From: Flavobacteriaceae bacterium CRH | Lineage (GTDB): Bacteria; Bacteroidota; Bacteroidia; Flavobacteriales; Flavobacteriaceae | DNA length: 64,000 bases | NCBI GenBank assembly: GCA_001507425.1 | Contig: LMAJ01000018.1 | Coordinates: 1 to 64,000, forward strand | Direction: 5' to 3' | Shown here: piece after piece, positions 33,124 to 41,717 of the stretch | Layout: every line of letters starts with the position of its first letter | Numbering within the stretch: position 1 is the stretch's first letter | Position numbers and translations under genes: made by a program | The notes under the pieces: model-generated | Database searches by the model: none | What the model was told of the DNA's origin: nothing | Seen by the model: the letters and a program-made list of their open reading frames with translations, nothing else

Positions 33124-33534
33124 CTAATAAATGACGTGGTTGTAAGTCAATGTAGGTTTTCCATCAACACAATCAACTCCGGTTGGCGTCTTTATTATAT
33201 CACAAACTGAAACTATTTTCCATTTAGTATCAAATGCTATTTTGGCTTCCTGATATTTTTTTACTTTATCAAGAAAAGCGGCTGTATTAATTTTTTTTGA
33301 ATATACTATAAATCTGGCATCAGAACCACAAGCGCTCAAATTAACAGCGGTAAAAGCCCATTCTTTTGGATCTGTACAAGGTTGAGAATTGACTAATGAA
33401 CCTGTAATAAGTTCGTTATACATCTTTTCGAGTTTTTGAGAACCTTCCTCTTGTAAAACATTATCATCATTGTCATTATTGCAAGAAGCAAATAATAAAC
33501 AAAAAGTAAATATAATAAAACTCAATTTTTTCAT
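33124..33534 (-). CDS. lipoprotein of unknown function
   Basis: The 136-residue product has a lipoprotein signal (LSFIIFTFCLLFASC) followed by an Asn/Asp-rich linker (NNDNDDNVLQEEG). The rest contains several cysteines (SQPCTDPKEWAFTAV, NLSACGSDARFIVYSKKINT, KIVSVCDIIKTPTGVDC), which may form disulphides in the periplasm. Related flavobacterial lipoproteins of this form are of unknown role. Confidence 0.6.
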   Translation of the reverse strand: MKKLSFIIFTFCLLFASCNNDNDDNVLQEEGSQKLEKMYNELITGSLVNSQPCTDPKEWAFTAVNLSACGSDARFIVYSKKINTAAFLDKVKKYQEAKIAFDTKWKIVSVCDIIKTPTGVDCVDGKPTLTYNHVIY

Positions 33535-33671
33535 GGTTAGTGATTTTATGGTTAGTTTTATTATTTAGATGCCTTGATTCACAAATGGTTGCGTAAAAGA
33601 AAGTCTAAAACTTCTGAGTTTTTTATTTATTTCTGAATCAAACCTTAGTATTTTAGAAACTTAACAGCTTC

Positions 33672-34559
33672 TTAATCAAATAAATCCGAAGATAAATAAC
33701 GATCACCACGATCGCAAATTATGGCTACAATAACGCCTGATTCTAATTCTTCGGCAATTTTAAGGGCAACGGCCACAGAACCACCGCTGCTCATTCCTGC
33801 AAAAACGCCTTCTTCGAGTGCTAATCTTTTAGTCATTTCTCTTGCTTCTTCCTCGCTTACGTCTACAACAGAATCTACTTTTGAAGCGTCAAAAATTTTA
33901 GGCAAATATTCCTGCGGCCATTTGCGAATTCCTGGAATTTGAGATCCGTCGCTTGGCTGTGCGCCTATGATTTGTATGGCAGGATTTTTTTCTTTTAAAT
34001 AAGTCGAAGTTCCAATAATAGTTCCCGTTGTTCCCATTGCAGAAACAAAGTGTGTAACAGTTCCTTCAGTATCATTCCAAATTTCCGGACCGGTAGTTTT
34101 ATAATGCGCTTTCCAGTTGTCATCATTCGCAAACTGATTTAGCATGATATAACCGCCTTCTGCCACTTTTTTGTCGGCATAGTCACGAGAACCAATAATT
34201 CCTTCGCTAGCAGGCGTTAAAATCACTGTAGCGCCATACGCTCGCATGGTTTGAGTTCGTTCTTTTGTAGAATCTTCCGGCAAAATCAATTCAATCTCGA
34301 TTTGAAACAATTGTGCGATCATTGCCAGGGCAATTCCTGTATTTCCGCTTGTTGCTTCAATTAATTTATCTCCTTTTTTAATGTCGCCTCTTTCAAGGGC
34401 TGACGCAATCATATTATAAGCCGCTCTGTCTTTTACGCTTCCGCCCGGATTATTTCCTTCAAGCTTCAGTAAAAGTTTTACGTTTTTATTTTTAACCAAA
34501 TTGACTGTTTCCATCAATGGTGTATTTCCAATTAGGTTTAGCAATTTCTGTGGACCCAT
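33672..34559 (-). CDS. cysM: cysteine synthase, CysM type
   Basis: The 295-residue product has the PLP-lysine motif LEGNNPGGSVKDRAAYNM (K43) and the phosphate-binding loop EATSGNTGIALA. It joins O-acetylserine (or another activated serine) with sulphide or thiosulphate to make cysteine. Length and the TSGNTG region fit CysM rather than CysK. Its ATG overlaps the TAA of the serine acetyltransferase gene (TAATG), so the two are cotranslated and catalyse consecutive steps. Confidence 0.9.
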   Translation of the reverse strand: MGPQKLLNLIGNTPLMETVNLVKNKNVKLLLKLEGNNPGGSVKDRAAYNMIASALERGDIKKGDKLIEATSGNTGIALAMIAQLFQIEIELILPEDSTKERTQTMRAYGATVILTPASEGIIGSRDYADKKVAEGGYIMLNQFANDDNWKAHYKTTGPEIWNDTEGTVTHFVSAMGTTGTIIGTSTYLKEKNPAIQIIGAQPSDGSQIPGIRKWPQEYLPKIFDASKVDSVVDVSEEEAREMTKRLALEEGVFAGMSSGGSVAVALKIAEELESGVIVAIICDRGDRYLSSDLFD

Positions 34560-35350
34560 TATTTTATTTCTTTAATTTTAATTTCAGTTGTAGTAGTGTT
34601 CATAACGATAGAACCTTCGGGAATAGATTTTGTGACCCATGCATTTCCGCCAATAATGCTATTTTTGCCAATAATGGTTTGTCCTCCCAAAATAGTGGCA
34701 TTGGCATAAATGCAAACATTTTTTTCTACTGTAGGATGACGTTTTGCATTTTTCATTTCCTTGCTCACGCTCAAAGCCCCAAGCGTTACGCCCTGATAAA
34801 TTTTCACATGTTTTTCGATTACGGTAGTTTCTCCAATAACAATTCCGGTAGCGTGATCAATAAAAAACGGAGAAGCAATTTGCGCTCCGGCATGAATATC
34901 AGTTCCGGTAATTCTATGGGCATATTCGCTCATTAATCTGGAAAATAATAATAAATCAAGAAGATATAATTCATGGCTCAATCTGTAAATAGCAATGGCA
35001 TAAAATCCGGGATATCCCAAATAAACTTCATCGATACTGTTTGATGCCGGATCATTTTCTAAAATATATTCAGCATCCTGGTTTAATTTTTCTAAAACTC
35101 CGGGCAGTTTTTCAAGAAAGCGGTCCCACATTGATCCACATAAAGTGTCTGGTTTTTTGCAGGCCAAAACAGCAATTTCTTTAAAGCATATTTCGAGTTC
35201 ATCGATACTTTCGTCCAGAGCTGCATTCGAATCAAAAAGGGTATAGAAAAGCTTTTCGGTAAAATCTTCTGTTTTAGTTTTGATCCCGTAATTTATATTA
35301 GAATGGCTTTTTAAGGCCTTTATATTTTGTATGATGAGATTTTTTGACAC
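34559..35350 (-). CDS. cysE: serine O-acetyltransferase (EpsC/CysE type)
   Basis: The 263-residue product has an alpha-helical N-terminal half and a C-terminal left-handed beta-helix made of hexapeptide repeats: IHAGAQIASPFFIDHATG, HPTVEKNVCIYANATILGG and TIIGKNSIIGGNAWVTKSIP. It acetylates serine with acetyl-CoA to make O-acetylserine for the downstream CysM. It belongs to the longer type found with CysM in Bacteroidetes (often named EpsC). Confidence 0.88.
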   Translation of the reverse strand: MSKNLIIQNIKALKSHSNINYGIKTKTEDFTEKLFYTLFDSNAALDESIDELEICFKEIAVLACKKPDTLCGSMWDRFLEKLPGVLEKLNQDAEYILENDPASNSIDEVYLGYPGFYAIAIYRLSHELYLLDLLLFSRLMSEYAHRITGTDIHAGAQIASPFFIDHATGIVIGETTVIEKHVKIYQGVTLGALSVSKEMKNAKRHPTVEKNVCIYANATILGGQTIIGKNSIIGGNAWVTKSIPEGSIVMNTTTTEIKIKEIK

Positions 35351-35537
35351 AATTATAAAAATTGAATGGATAAATTTGAAACGCTAAAAGTAAGGTGTTT
35401 TTTGTAAATAAAGGCACGAATTACTTAAAGAAATTTTGTTTTGAGGATTGTATTTGTGATAAATAAAAGGATTTTAGGACACAATATTTTATATGATTCT
35501 TAAGAAGTTAAATGCGTAAATTCGCCTGTAAAACAAA

Positions 35538-36245
35538 TTGAAAATGAAAAACGATCCTACTTTTAAAAGTTCTATTTCTAACCTGTCTTTTCCTGCAAAA
35601 GAAAAAGTTTCAGGAAAATCTATTCACGATCCCATTTTAGGACTTATTATTAAGGACCATCCTGCTTTTTGTGATGACGATTTTATTGCCGTAAAAGAGC
35701 TAAATTCATATCGCCAGAAATACGTTTCAAACTATTTATCTACTGAAATTGGAGCACTTTCAGACCTTGAAAAAAATGTCATTGAATCTTTAAAAGAGGA
35801 TAAATCGATTGTAAGTATTGTTGAAGATGAAGAAGAGACGAGAAGTTTTGGACAAAAAATAGCCGATAAAGTGGCAGACTTTGGCGGAAGCTGGACTTTT
35901 ATCATTTCATTTTTGCTTTTTATTGTAATCTGGATTGCTTCAAATGTGTACATTTTGGTTAATAAAGGTTTTGATCCGTATCCGTTTATTTTACTGAATT
36001 TGATTTTATCCTGTATTGCCGCATTGCAGGCTCCGGTAATTATGATGAGCCAAAATCGTCAGGAAGAAAAAGACCGTACACGTGCCAAAAAAGATTACAT
36101 GATCAACCTGAAATCTGAATTAGAAATAAGAATGATTCACGATAAAATTGATCATTTGATTATGCATCAGCAACAGGAATTAATCGAAATTCAGAAGGTA
36201 CAAATCGAAATGATGAACGATATTCTGAATCAGATTAAGAAATAA
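35538..36245 (+). CDS. DUF1003 membrane protein
   Basis: The 235-residue product has a soluble N-terminal part (about 1-105), two helices (about 112-135 and 144-166, WTFIISFLLFIVIWIASNVY and ILLNLILSCIAALQAPVIMM) and a long C-terminal helix. The signature after the second helix, SQNRQEEKDRTRAKKDYMIN, marks DUF1003. The function of the family is not known; some members are linked to cyclic-nucleotide or Mg handling, without proof here. Confidence 0.85.
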   Translation: MKMKNDPTFKSSISNLSFPAKEKVSGKSIHDPILGLIIKDHPAFCDDDFIAVKELNSYRQKYVSNYLSTEIGALSDLEKNVIESLKEDKSIVSIVEDEEETRSFGQKIADKVADFGGSWTFIISFLLFIVIWIASNVYILVNKGFDPYPFILLNLILSCIAALQAPVIMMSQNRQEEKDRTRAKKDYMINLKSELEIRMIHDKIDHLIMHQQQELIEIQKVQIEMMNDILNQIKK

Positions 36246-36260
36246 TTGTTGCCTTAAAAA

Positions 36261-36545
36261 TCAAAAATAAAAGTGTTTAAAGTAATATCCAACAATCATA
36301 AATAAGCCATTTATGGTAGCTGAAACCCAAAGAAGTTTTTGATTGTTTTTTGATTTATTTAAAAGATAAAAAACGCCAAATCCTAAAAATAAAAGAGAGG
36401 TAAAAATTGCCGGATACATTTTAAAACCAGCAAAAAAATCGCCTTTAAAAAGTAGGAATAAAGCGCGCTGAAAACCACAGCCGAGACACTCAATTCCGAA
36501 CAGCGTTTTGAACAAACAAGGCAGCATATATTTCTCTAAATTCAA
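36261..36545 (-). CDS. DUF2752 membrane protein
   Basis: The 94-residue product has the family's cysteine motif in the form GIECLGCGFQRALFLLFKGD, followed by a second helix and a third. DUF2752 proteins are small, three-helix inner membrane proteins of unknown function. Orientation is opposite to both neighbours. Confidence 0.8.
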   Translation of the reverse strand: MNLEKYMLPCLFKTLFGIECLGCGFQRALFLLFKGDFFAGFKMYPAIFTSLLFLGFGVFYLLNKSKNNQKLLWVSATINGLFMIVGYYFKHFYF

Positions 36546-36650
36546 AGGGATGATTTTTTACAATTTTACAAAAAAATATTCAATAACATTTCAAGAGGTG
36601 AGAACTGGTATTTTAAAGTTTCATACTTTTGAATTCTTATACTTAAAAAA

Positions 36651-36836
36651 ATGAAAGCTTTTAAAATTTTAATAATGATTCTTGCCATTTCTGTTGCATT
36701 ATATGAGCAGGTTTCAGTAGAAAAAAATATCTACATTACGGTAATTGCGATTGCAGTTTTTATGTATGGAATGATGCAGCTGAGTGCAAAGACGCCAAGT
36801 AAAAATCAAGAAAAAGAAGAACAGGATGCTGAATAA
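36651..36836 (+). CDS. small membrane protein upstream of the Smr gene
   Basis: The 61-residue product has two hydrophobic stretches (about 4-18 and 26-45) and a Lys/Glu-rich tail (KNQEKEEQDAE). Its stop codon lies within the first codons of the Smr gene (11 bases overlap), so the two are translated together. Function unknown. Confidence 0.6.
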   Translation: MKAFKILIMILAISVALYEQVSVEKNIYITVIAIAVFMYGMMQLSAKTPSKNQEKEEQDAE

Positions 36837-37377
36837 AGGAGATAAAGTTTCGGTTTTAGACGAGGCTATAAACGGAACTGTAATTTCGGTTAAAAACAAT
36901 GAAGTTTTGATTGAAACCGAAGATGGTTTTACGATGACATTTTTTGTCAACGAATTGCTTAAAATACAAGATTCCAGTAATTTAATGAATTCTATCAAAA
37001 GAATTGATATAGATGAAATTACAAAAGAGAAAACAGAGCCAAAAGCAAGAAGTTTTGTAAAAGAAAAGAAAGACAAGCGCGAAATTGCAGCTCCTGAATT
37101 TGATTTGCACATCGAAAAACTAGTTCCGAATAAACGCGGAATGTCAAATTATGATATCCTGACTTTGCAAACGGAAACAGCAAAAAGACATATTGAATTT
37201 GCCATCAGAAACCGTATTCCAAAAATTGTTTTTATTCACGGAGTTGGCGAAGGAATTCTTAAAGCTGAACTTGATTTTTTATTAGGCCGTTATGACGGAT
37301 TGGATTTTCAGGATGCCAATTATCAAAAATATGGCTTAGGAGCAACAGAAGTTTATTTTAGGCAAAACAATAAATAA
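36826..37377 (+). CDS. DUF2027/Smr-domain protein
   Basis: The ATG at 36826 is favoured: the longer frame from 36784 would add a run of basic residues read from the upstream gene. The 183-residue product has an N-terminal small beta-barrel (LNKGDKVSVLDEAINGTVIS) and a C-terminal Smr domain (about 100-183), with EFDLHIEKL, IVFIHGVGEGILKAELDFLL and ATEVYF. The Smr fold is a nuclease domain like that of MutS2; the conserved DLHxE and HGxGxG motifs are both present. Its RNA or DNA substrate is not known. Confidence 0.85.
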   Translation: MLNKGDKVSVLDEAINGTVISVKNNEVLIETEDGFTMTFFVNELLKIQDSSNLMNSIKRIDIDEITKEKTEPKARSFVKEKKDKREIAAPEFDLHIEKLVPNKRGMSNYDILTLQTETAKRHIEFAIRNRIPKIVFIHGVGEGILKAELDFLLGRYDGLDFQDANYQKYGLGATEVYFRQNNK

Positions 37378-37415
37378 ATATTTTTTAAGTTTTAAAAAAG
37401 CTCAAAAAAAGGCAT

Positions 37416-37480
37416 AAAAAAGCGTCCGTTTTTCAAACCTAATTTCAATGTGAATTAGAAAGAAAAACGGACGCTTTTTT
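37416..37480. terminator. bidirectional terminator between convergent genes
   Basis: The arms aaaaaagcgtccgtttttc (37416-37434) and gaaaaacggacgctttttt (37462-37480) pair perfectly over 19 bases. The 27-base loop may hold a further small stem (aatttcaatgtgaatta). It serves the Smr gene and the lipoprotein gene at 37526. Confidence 0.85.
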
Positions 37481-37525
37481 GTAAGAAAAATAAAATCTAA
37501 TATCTTGAAATTAAATGTAAATTAA

Positions 37526-38518
37526 TTACGGTGTAGCTATAGTAGAGAATGTTCCAAGTGTAAAACTATCTCCTAATTTAAACTTACTGTTTCCTTTTGC
37601 AAGCGTTACATTTTTAAGCACAACTGTATGATTAAATACGTTTGATCCACCGGTAGTTGTAGTCACTTCTATATAGCCGCTTACATTTGCAACACCATCA
37701 ACTCCTGCCCATGTTTCTCTTAAAGTTGGTGTGGTTGGCGTAGTAGTTTTACAAAAATAATCCTTGCTTAAAGTACTGTTATAAACCCGGTATAAAAGCT
37801 TATTGGTTGTAGAACTTATTACAGCCGTTCTTGGTGCATTTAGAGGAGTTGCACTATTTTGAATTAAAGAGGCATCTACATCATCAATTGTCAATGCTGC
37901 TCCAGAAGTGATAAAATTATAAATTTGTCCGGATGTACATCGATCCGCATTCTCAGCAACAAAAGCTAAATCGAGCGAGTTTTCAATTGTTGTTGCAAAA
38001 TCTCCAAATTTTATTTCAGGTACAGTTACGTCAACACCATTAACAGCATAAGTAACATTTTTGATAACAATGTTGTGGTTGTATCCGGTAATTGTAGTAC
38101 TGTTAGTAGTTGTATTTGAGGTAACAGTAGGAGAGGTTGTAATTTCTATTCTTCCTGATTTTGCATACCATTCATCAATTACTCTTGGTGTAACAGGTGG
38201 TATCAAATTGCAAATATCAGTTCCTGCAATAGTTCCGTCATAGCCTCTGTAAACTAATCTGTAGCTTCCATTACCATTACTGTCAATATTAAAAATATCG
38301 GGATCATCTACTGCTGTTGCATCTTCTGTAAAAGTATCTTCAGGCAATTGTAATATTAAAGATTCCTGGCTTTTAAGTTTATAAACTAAAAGATTTTCAG
38401 CTGTACAACTACTTGCTGTCAGAGTTTCAAAATCTATTTGGTCAACAGTTATATCACCATCATCGCAACCATTCAATAAAAGTGCGAATAACAGTAGGCT
38501 TGCATATTTTCTCATCAT
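37526..38518 (-). CDS. lipoprotein with an internally duplicated domain
   Basis: The frame is open from 38557, but the lipoprotein signal MMRKYASLLLFALLLNGC starts at the ATG at 38518, giving 330 residues. After a short linker the protein shows two similar halves. The first has TASSCTAENLLVYKL, RVIDEWYAKSGRIEITT, YNHNIVIKNVTYAVNG and EIKFGDFAT. The second has ADRCTSGQIYNFITS, LRETWAGVDGVANVSGYIEV, FNHTVVLKNVTLAKG and KFKLGDSF. Both look like beta-sandwich units. The function is unknown, surface location likely. Confidence 0.65.
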   Translation of the reverse strand: MMRKYASLLLFALLLNGCDDGDITVDQIDFETLTASSCTAENLLVYKLKSQESLILQLPEDTFTEDATAVDDPDIFNIDSNGNGSYRLVYRGYDGTIAGTDICNLIPPVTPRVIDEWYAKSGRIEITTSPTVTSNTTTNSTTITGYNHNIVIKNVTYAVNGVDVTVPEIKFGDFATTIENSLDLAFVAENADRCTSGQIYNFITSGAALTIDDVDASLIQNSATPLNAPRTAVISSTTNKLLYRVYNSTLSKDYFCKTTTPTTPTLRETWAGVDGVANVSGYIEVTTTTGGSNVFNHTVVLKNVTLAKGNSKFKLGDSFTLGTFSTIATP

Positions 38519-38602
38519 AATTTTATTTGGGTTCAAAAATAGTGAAAAATTTGGCAAATGATATTTAAGAATTCACAATTGATATTTCTTAACTTTGCAG
38601 TG

Positions 38603-39727
38603 ATGAAAAAAGTATATCTAGACAACGCCTCTACAACAGCCATGCGACCTGAAGTTATTCAGGAAATAACCAAAGTTATGGCCGAAGATTTTGGTAATCC
38701 GTCTTCTACCCATAGTTTTGGGCGAAACGGAAAAACTATTCTGGAGCTTTCCAGAAAAAGTATTGCCAAACATTTAAATTGTTCTGCACAGGAAATTATT
38801 TTTACTTCCGGAGGAACCGAAGCTGATAATTGGATTCTTCGTTCTGCCGTAAAAAACCTGAAAGTAGAACGTATTATTACGACCAAAATAGAGCATCATG
38901 CTGTTTTGCATACCGTTTTGGTATTAGAAGCTGAGTTTGGTATTCAGGTTGATTATGTAAAAGTAAATCATGACGGAAGTATCGATTTAACGCATTTGTC
39001 TAATTTATTGTCTGAAGATAAAAAGACAATAGTGAGTTTAATGCATGTAAACAACGAAACAGGAACGATTTTAGATCTTGACAGGGTTGGTGTTATTTGT
39101 AAACAATATAATGTCTTATTTCATTCCGATACGGTTCAGTCTGTTGGGAAAACGGAAATTGACCTTCAAAAAACCTCCGTTGATTTTATTTTAGCGAGTG
39201 CACACAAATTTCACGGACCAAAAGGAGTTGGTTTTGCATTTGTTCGTAAAAATTCGGGTTTGCAGCCTTTAATTTTTGGAGGGGAACAGGAAAAGGGACT
39301 TCGCGCAGGAACCGAAGCGGTACATCAAATTGCGGGAATGGCAAAAGCATTGGCTATTTCTTACGAGAATTTAGATGAAGAAAGAAATTACATTTCGGAC
39401 TTAAAAACATATCTTATTGATCAGCTCGAAATTCATTTTCCGGGATTTAGAATCAACGGGAAAAAAGAAGATTTCTACAATATTATCAATATTATTTTGC
39501 CTTTTTCTGAAGATAAAACTTCGATGTTGCTGTTTAGTTTAGATATGAAAGGTATTGCCGTTTCCAGAGGAAGCGCATGCCAGTCAGGAAGTATAAAACC
39601 TTCTCACGTTTTAAAAGAAATGCTTTCTGAGGCTGATTTGAAATTACCAAATCTCAGGATTTCATTTAGTCATTACAATACCAAAGAAGATATTGATTGG
39701 TTGATTGAGAGTTTGAAAAGTATTTGA
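38603..39727 (+). CDS. cysteine desulfurase (NifS/IscS family)
   Basis: The 374-residue product begins KKVYLDNASTTAMRPEV as usual for the family; an upstream in-frame ATG at 38558 would lengthen it wrongly. The PLP lysine is K202 in SAHKFHGPKGVGF and the catalytic cysteine is C326 in SRGSACQSGSIKPSHVL. It takes sulphur from cysteine as a persulphide for Fe-S clusters or tRNA thiolation. A TAACTTTG element at 38590-38597 lies only 5 bases before the ATG, so the transcript could be nearly leaderless. Confidence 0.9.
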   Translation: MKKVYLDNASTTAMRPEVIQEITKVMAEDFGNPSSTHSFGRNGKTILELSRKSIAKHLNCSAQEIIFTSGGTEADNWILRSAVKNLKVERIITTKIEHHAVLHTVLVLEAEFGIQVDYVKVNHDGSIDLTHLSNLLSEDKKTIVSLMHVNNETGTILDLDRVGVICKQYNVLFHSDTVQSVGKTEIDLQKTSVDFILASAHKFHGPKGVGFAFVRKNSGLQPLIFGGEQEKGLRAGTEAVHQIAGMAKALAISYENLDEERNYISDLKTYLIDQLEIHFPGFRINGKKEDFYNIINIILPFSEDKTSMLLFSLDMKGIAVSRGSACQSGSIKPSHVLKEMLSEADLKLPNLRISFSHYNTKEDIDWLIESLKSI

Positions 39728-39827
39728 ATTCAGGGTAAAAGTGTTTGATGGGAAAGTTTAATAATTCGTGGATAATTCTTAATACTTTTATGTTAAAAAC
39801 TATTAACAATTGTTTTTTGATATTTAA

Positions 39828-39856
39828 TTGTTAATTGGATAATTTGTATATTTTTG
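39828..39856 (+). promoter_or_regulatory. Bacteroidetes-type promoter of the 39883 gene
   Basis: TTG at 39828-39830 and TATTTTTG at 39849-39856 are 18 bases apart. The element lies inside the longer open frame from 39835, which shows that the gene starts at ATG 39883. Confidence 0.7.
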
Positions 39857-39882
39857 CATTCAAACAATTAATCCAAAAACAA

Positions 39883-40641
39883 ATGAAATTTAAAGTTTTA
39901 TCGCTAATGTTGTGCTTTTCAAGCTTATTGTCTTTAGCACAGGAAAAAATTAAGTATTCTAAGGAAGACGTTAAAAAAATGGAAATGTATCTTTTTAATG
40001 AAGGGTTTTCAGGGCCTTCATCTAAAAAAATATCTACCGTAGTACTCAAAGATGGTGCAATACACAAAGGATATTGCAAAGATATTGATACTAAAAAAGG
40101 CCAAATCTACGCAATATCATTAAAAGATAGTGTGACTAAAAAAGAAGAAACTTTTAAAGCAGAAGATGTTAAAGAAATGTACGTTTTTCCTAGTAATTTT
40201 GAAAAAGGGATGAAAGTAAACAAGTACATGACTAATATTAGAAATATAGGTACAAAAAAACTAGATAAAAGTACAACAAACGAGCACATTCACTTTGTTA
40301 ATCAAACGGTTTCATTAAAAAACAAAAAAGATGATAAAGAGTTTTTGATGCAAGTTATCAATCCTGATTTTGATTCAGTTATAGCTGTTTATCACGATCC
40401 AGTTGCAAAAGAAACTTCAGGATTTGGAGTAGGCGGTATGCAATTAGGAGGTGGAGTTACTAAATCTTTTTATATAAAAAAGGGCGATAAAGTAATATGG
40501 CTTCATAAAGATGATTTTGAAGACAATTATGATTTTCTTTTTGGAGACAACGCAGAGTTCATGAAAAAATATCCTAAAAACTCTACTGATTGGGGTTATT
40601 TAAGTTTTTTAATAAACGAATATACTCAAATGAGTAGTTAA
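39883..40641 (+). CDS. secreted protein of unknown function
   Basis: The start at 39883 is fixed by the promoter at 39828-39856 and by the signal peptide that follows (FKVLSLMLCFSSLLSLAQ). The 252-residue product begins its mature part EKIKYSKEDVKKMEMYLF. A domain with TVVLKDGAIHKGYC and AEDVKEMYVFPSNFEKG follows, and a glycine-rich stretch GFGVGGMQLGGGVTKSF. The family was not recognised. A clean terminator follows, so it is a single-gene unit. Confidence 0.65.
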   Translation: MKFKVLSLMLCFSSLLSLAQEKIKYSKEDVKKMEMYLFNEGFSGPSSKKISTVVLKDGAIHKGYCKDIDTKKGQIYAISLKDSVTKKEETFKAEDVKEMYVFPSNFEKGMKVNKYMTNIRNIGTKKLDKSTTNEHIHFVNQTVSLKNKKDDKEFLMQVINPDFDSVIAVYHDPVAKETSGFGVGGMQLGGGVTKSFYIKKGDKVIWLHKDDFEDNYDFLFGDNAEFMKKYPKNSTDWGYLSFLINEYTQMSS

Positions 40642-40661
40642 TACTTTTTTAGTAAAATTTT

Positions 40662-40694
40662 AAAAGAGACTGTTTATAATAAACAGTCTCTTTT
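40662..40694 (+). terminator. terminator of the 39883 gene
   Basis: A 15-bp perfect stem (aaaagagactgttta / taaacagtctctttt) with a 3-base loop is followed by more T. Confidence 0.9.
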
Positions 40695-40754
40695 TTTTAT
40701 GTATGATTGGCTCAGAAAAACCAATTCGGAACCTAAAATCTATTCGATGAAAAA

Positions 40755-41327
40755 TTATTTTCTTATCACTTTTACCTGCGAATCATTCGTTAATTTGATG
40801 ATCGTTGAAGGTTTTCCTGCAATTTTATCCTGATTTAGTTTTACGACATAATCAACTCCTTTGATAATTTCCGGATTAATATCCTTGAAAGCGATAGGAG
40901 TGGGCTGCCCCGAAATATTTGCCGATGTAGAAACCAAAGGCTTTTTCATTCGCTCTAATAATTTAAAGCAAAAAGGCTCTTTTACGATTCGAACCGCAAG
41001 AGAATTGTCACCGGCAATAATGTTTTTGGCAACATTTCTAGGCTCGTCCAGAATTAAAGTTGTTGGTTTTTCAGATAAATCAAGAATTTGCCACGCAACT
41101 TCAGGAATATTTTTAAATACATTATACATCATTTTTTCGCCATTCATCAAAACAATCATACTTTGTGTTTCTGCACGTTGTTTGAGTTTGTATATTTTGG
41201 CAACTGCTTCAGGATTTGTAGCGTCGCAGCCAATTCCCCAAACGGTATCAGTTGGATAAAGTATGATTCCGCCTTCTTTAATGATTTCGTAGGCGTTATG
41301 TATTTCGGTATTGATATCCTGACTCAT
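40755..41327 (-). CDS. L-threonylcarbamoyladenylate synthase (TsaC/Sua5/YrdC family)
   Basis: The 190-residue product has the YrdC-fold signature ILYPTDTVWGIGCDATNPEA and KIYKLKQRAETQSMIVL, the SLAVRIVK region and the later STSANISGQPTP. It makes threonylcarbamoyl-AMP from threonine, bicarbonate and ATP for the t6A modification of tRNA at position 37. The short length places it with TsaC rather than the longer Sua5. Confidence 0.9.
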   Translation of the reverse strand: MSQDINTEIHNAYEIIKEGGIILYPTDTVWGIGCDATNPEAVAKIYKLKQRAETQSMIVLMNGEKMMYNVFKNIPEVAWQILDLSEKPTTLILDEPRNVAKNIIAGDNSLAVRIVKEPFCFKLLERMKKPLVSTSANISGQPTPIAFKDINPEIIKGVDYVVKLNQDKIAGKPSTIIKLTNDSQVKVIRK

Positions 41328-41498
41328 AAATTAAATATTGTTTTATCCGGTTTTCCGGACTATATCTTTTGTAATTAGCTCAGGAAAGTTCCTGATATGA
41401 TTTGATTAAAAGGTTCTGGAGTTAAAGCAGTATCTTTTTTTCAATACAAAGATATTGCTTGTACGATGAAAATCATAATTAATGATATCGCATTTTTT
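41328..41498. other. spacer, no gene seen
   Basis: Part of a spacer of about 380 bases. A small hairpin tccgg-ttttccgga lies near 41346-41358. No open frame. Confidence 0.4.
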
Positions 41499-41633
41499 CT
41501 AATCCCATTCATAAAGCTCTAAAATATAAACTTCATGTGAGATTTTTAAAGATCTAAAATTTTGAGAATAAAAATCCTTATCAAAAAATACATACAAAGG
41601 CAATAGTAATTTTTGAAGGAAACCTGGATTTTG
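41499..41633 (-). pseudogene. C-terminal relic of a gene in the glycan cluster
   Basis: On the minus strand 44 codons without start read PGFLQKLLLPLYVFFDKD, then FYSQNFRSLKISHEVYILEL and YEWD before a TAG. A TAG at the upstream edge and stops beyond show that the rest is lost. The pattern of an aromatic end after a hydrophobic helix reminds me of C-termini of methyltransferases in polysaccharide loci; this is only an impression. Confidence 0.4.
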
Positions 41634-41675
41634 CTAAAATTATAAAGCGCTGTATCTGGTCTTTTTTGTTTAATG

Positions 41676-41717
41676 TCTAAATAAAGAAATTCATATTTAT
41701 GAATTTCTTTATTTAGA
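41676..41717. repeat. perfect 20-bp AT-rich inverted repeat over the glycosyltransferase stop codon
   Basis: tctaaataaagaaattcata (41676-41695) pairs perfectly with 41698-41717, leaving a 2-base loop. The stop codon of the minus-strand gene (41709-41711) lies inside the second arm. No clean T-run follows on the minus strand, so if it is a terminator it is not typical. Confidence 0.75.
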
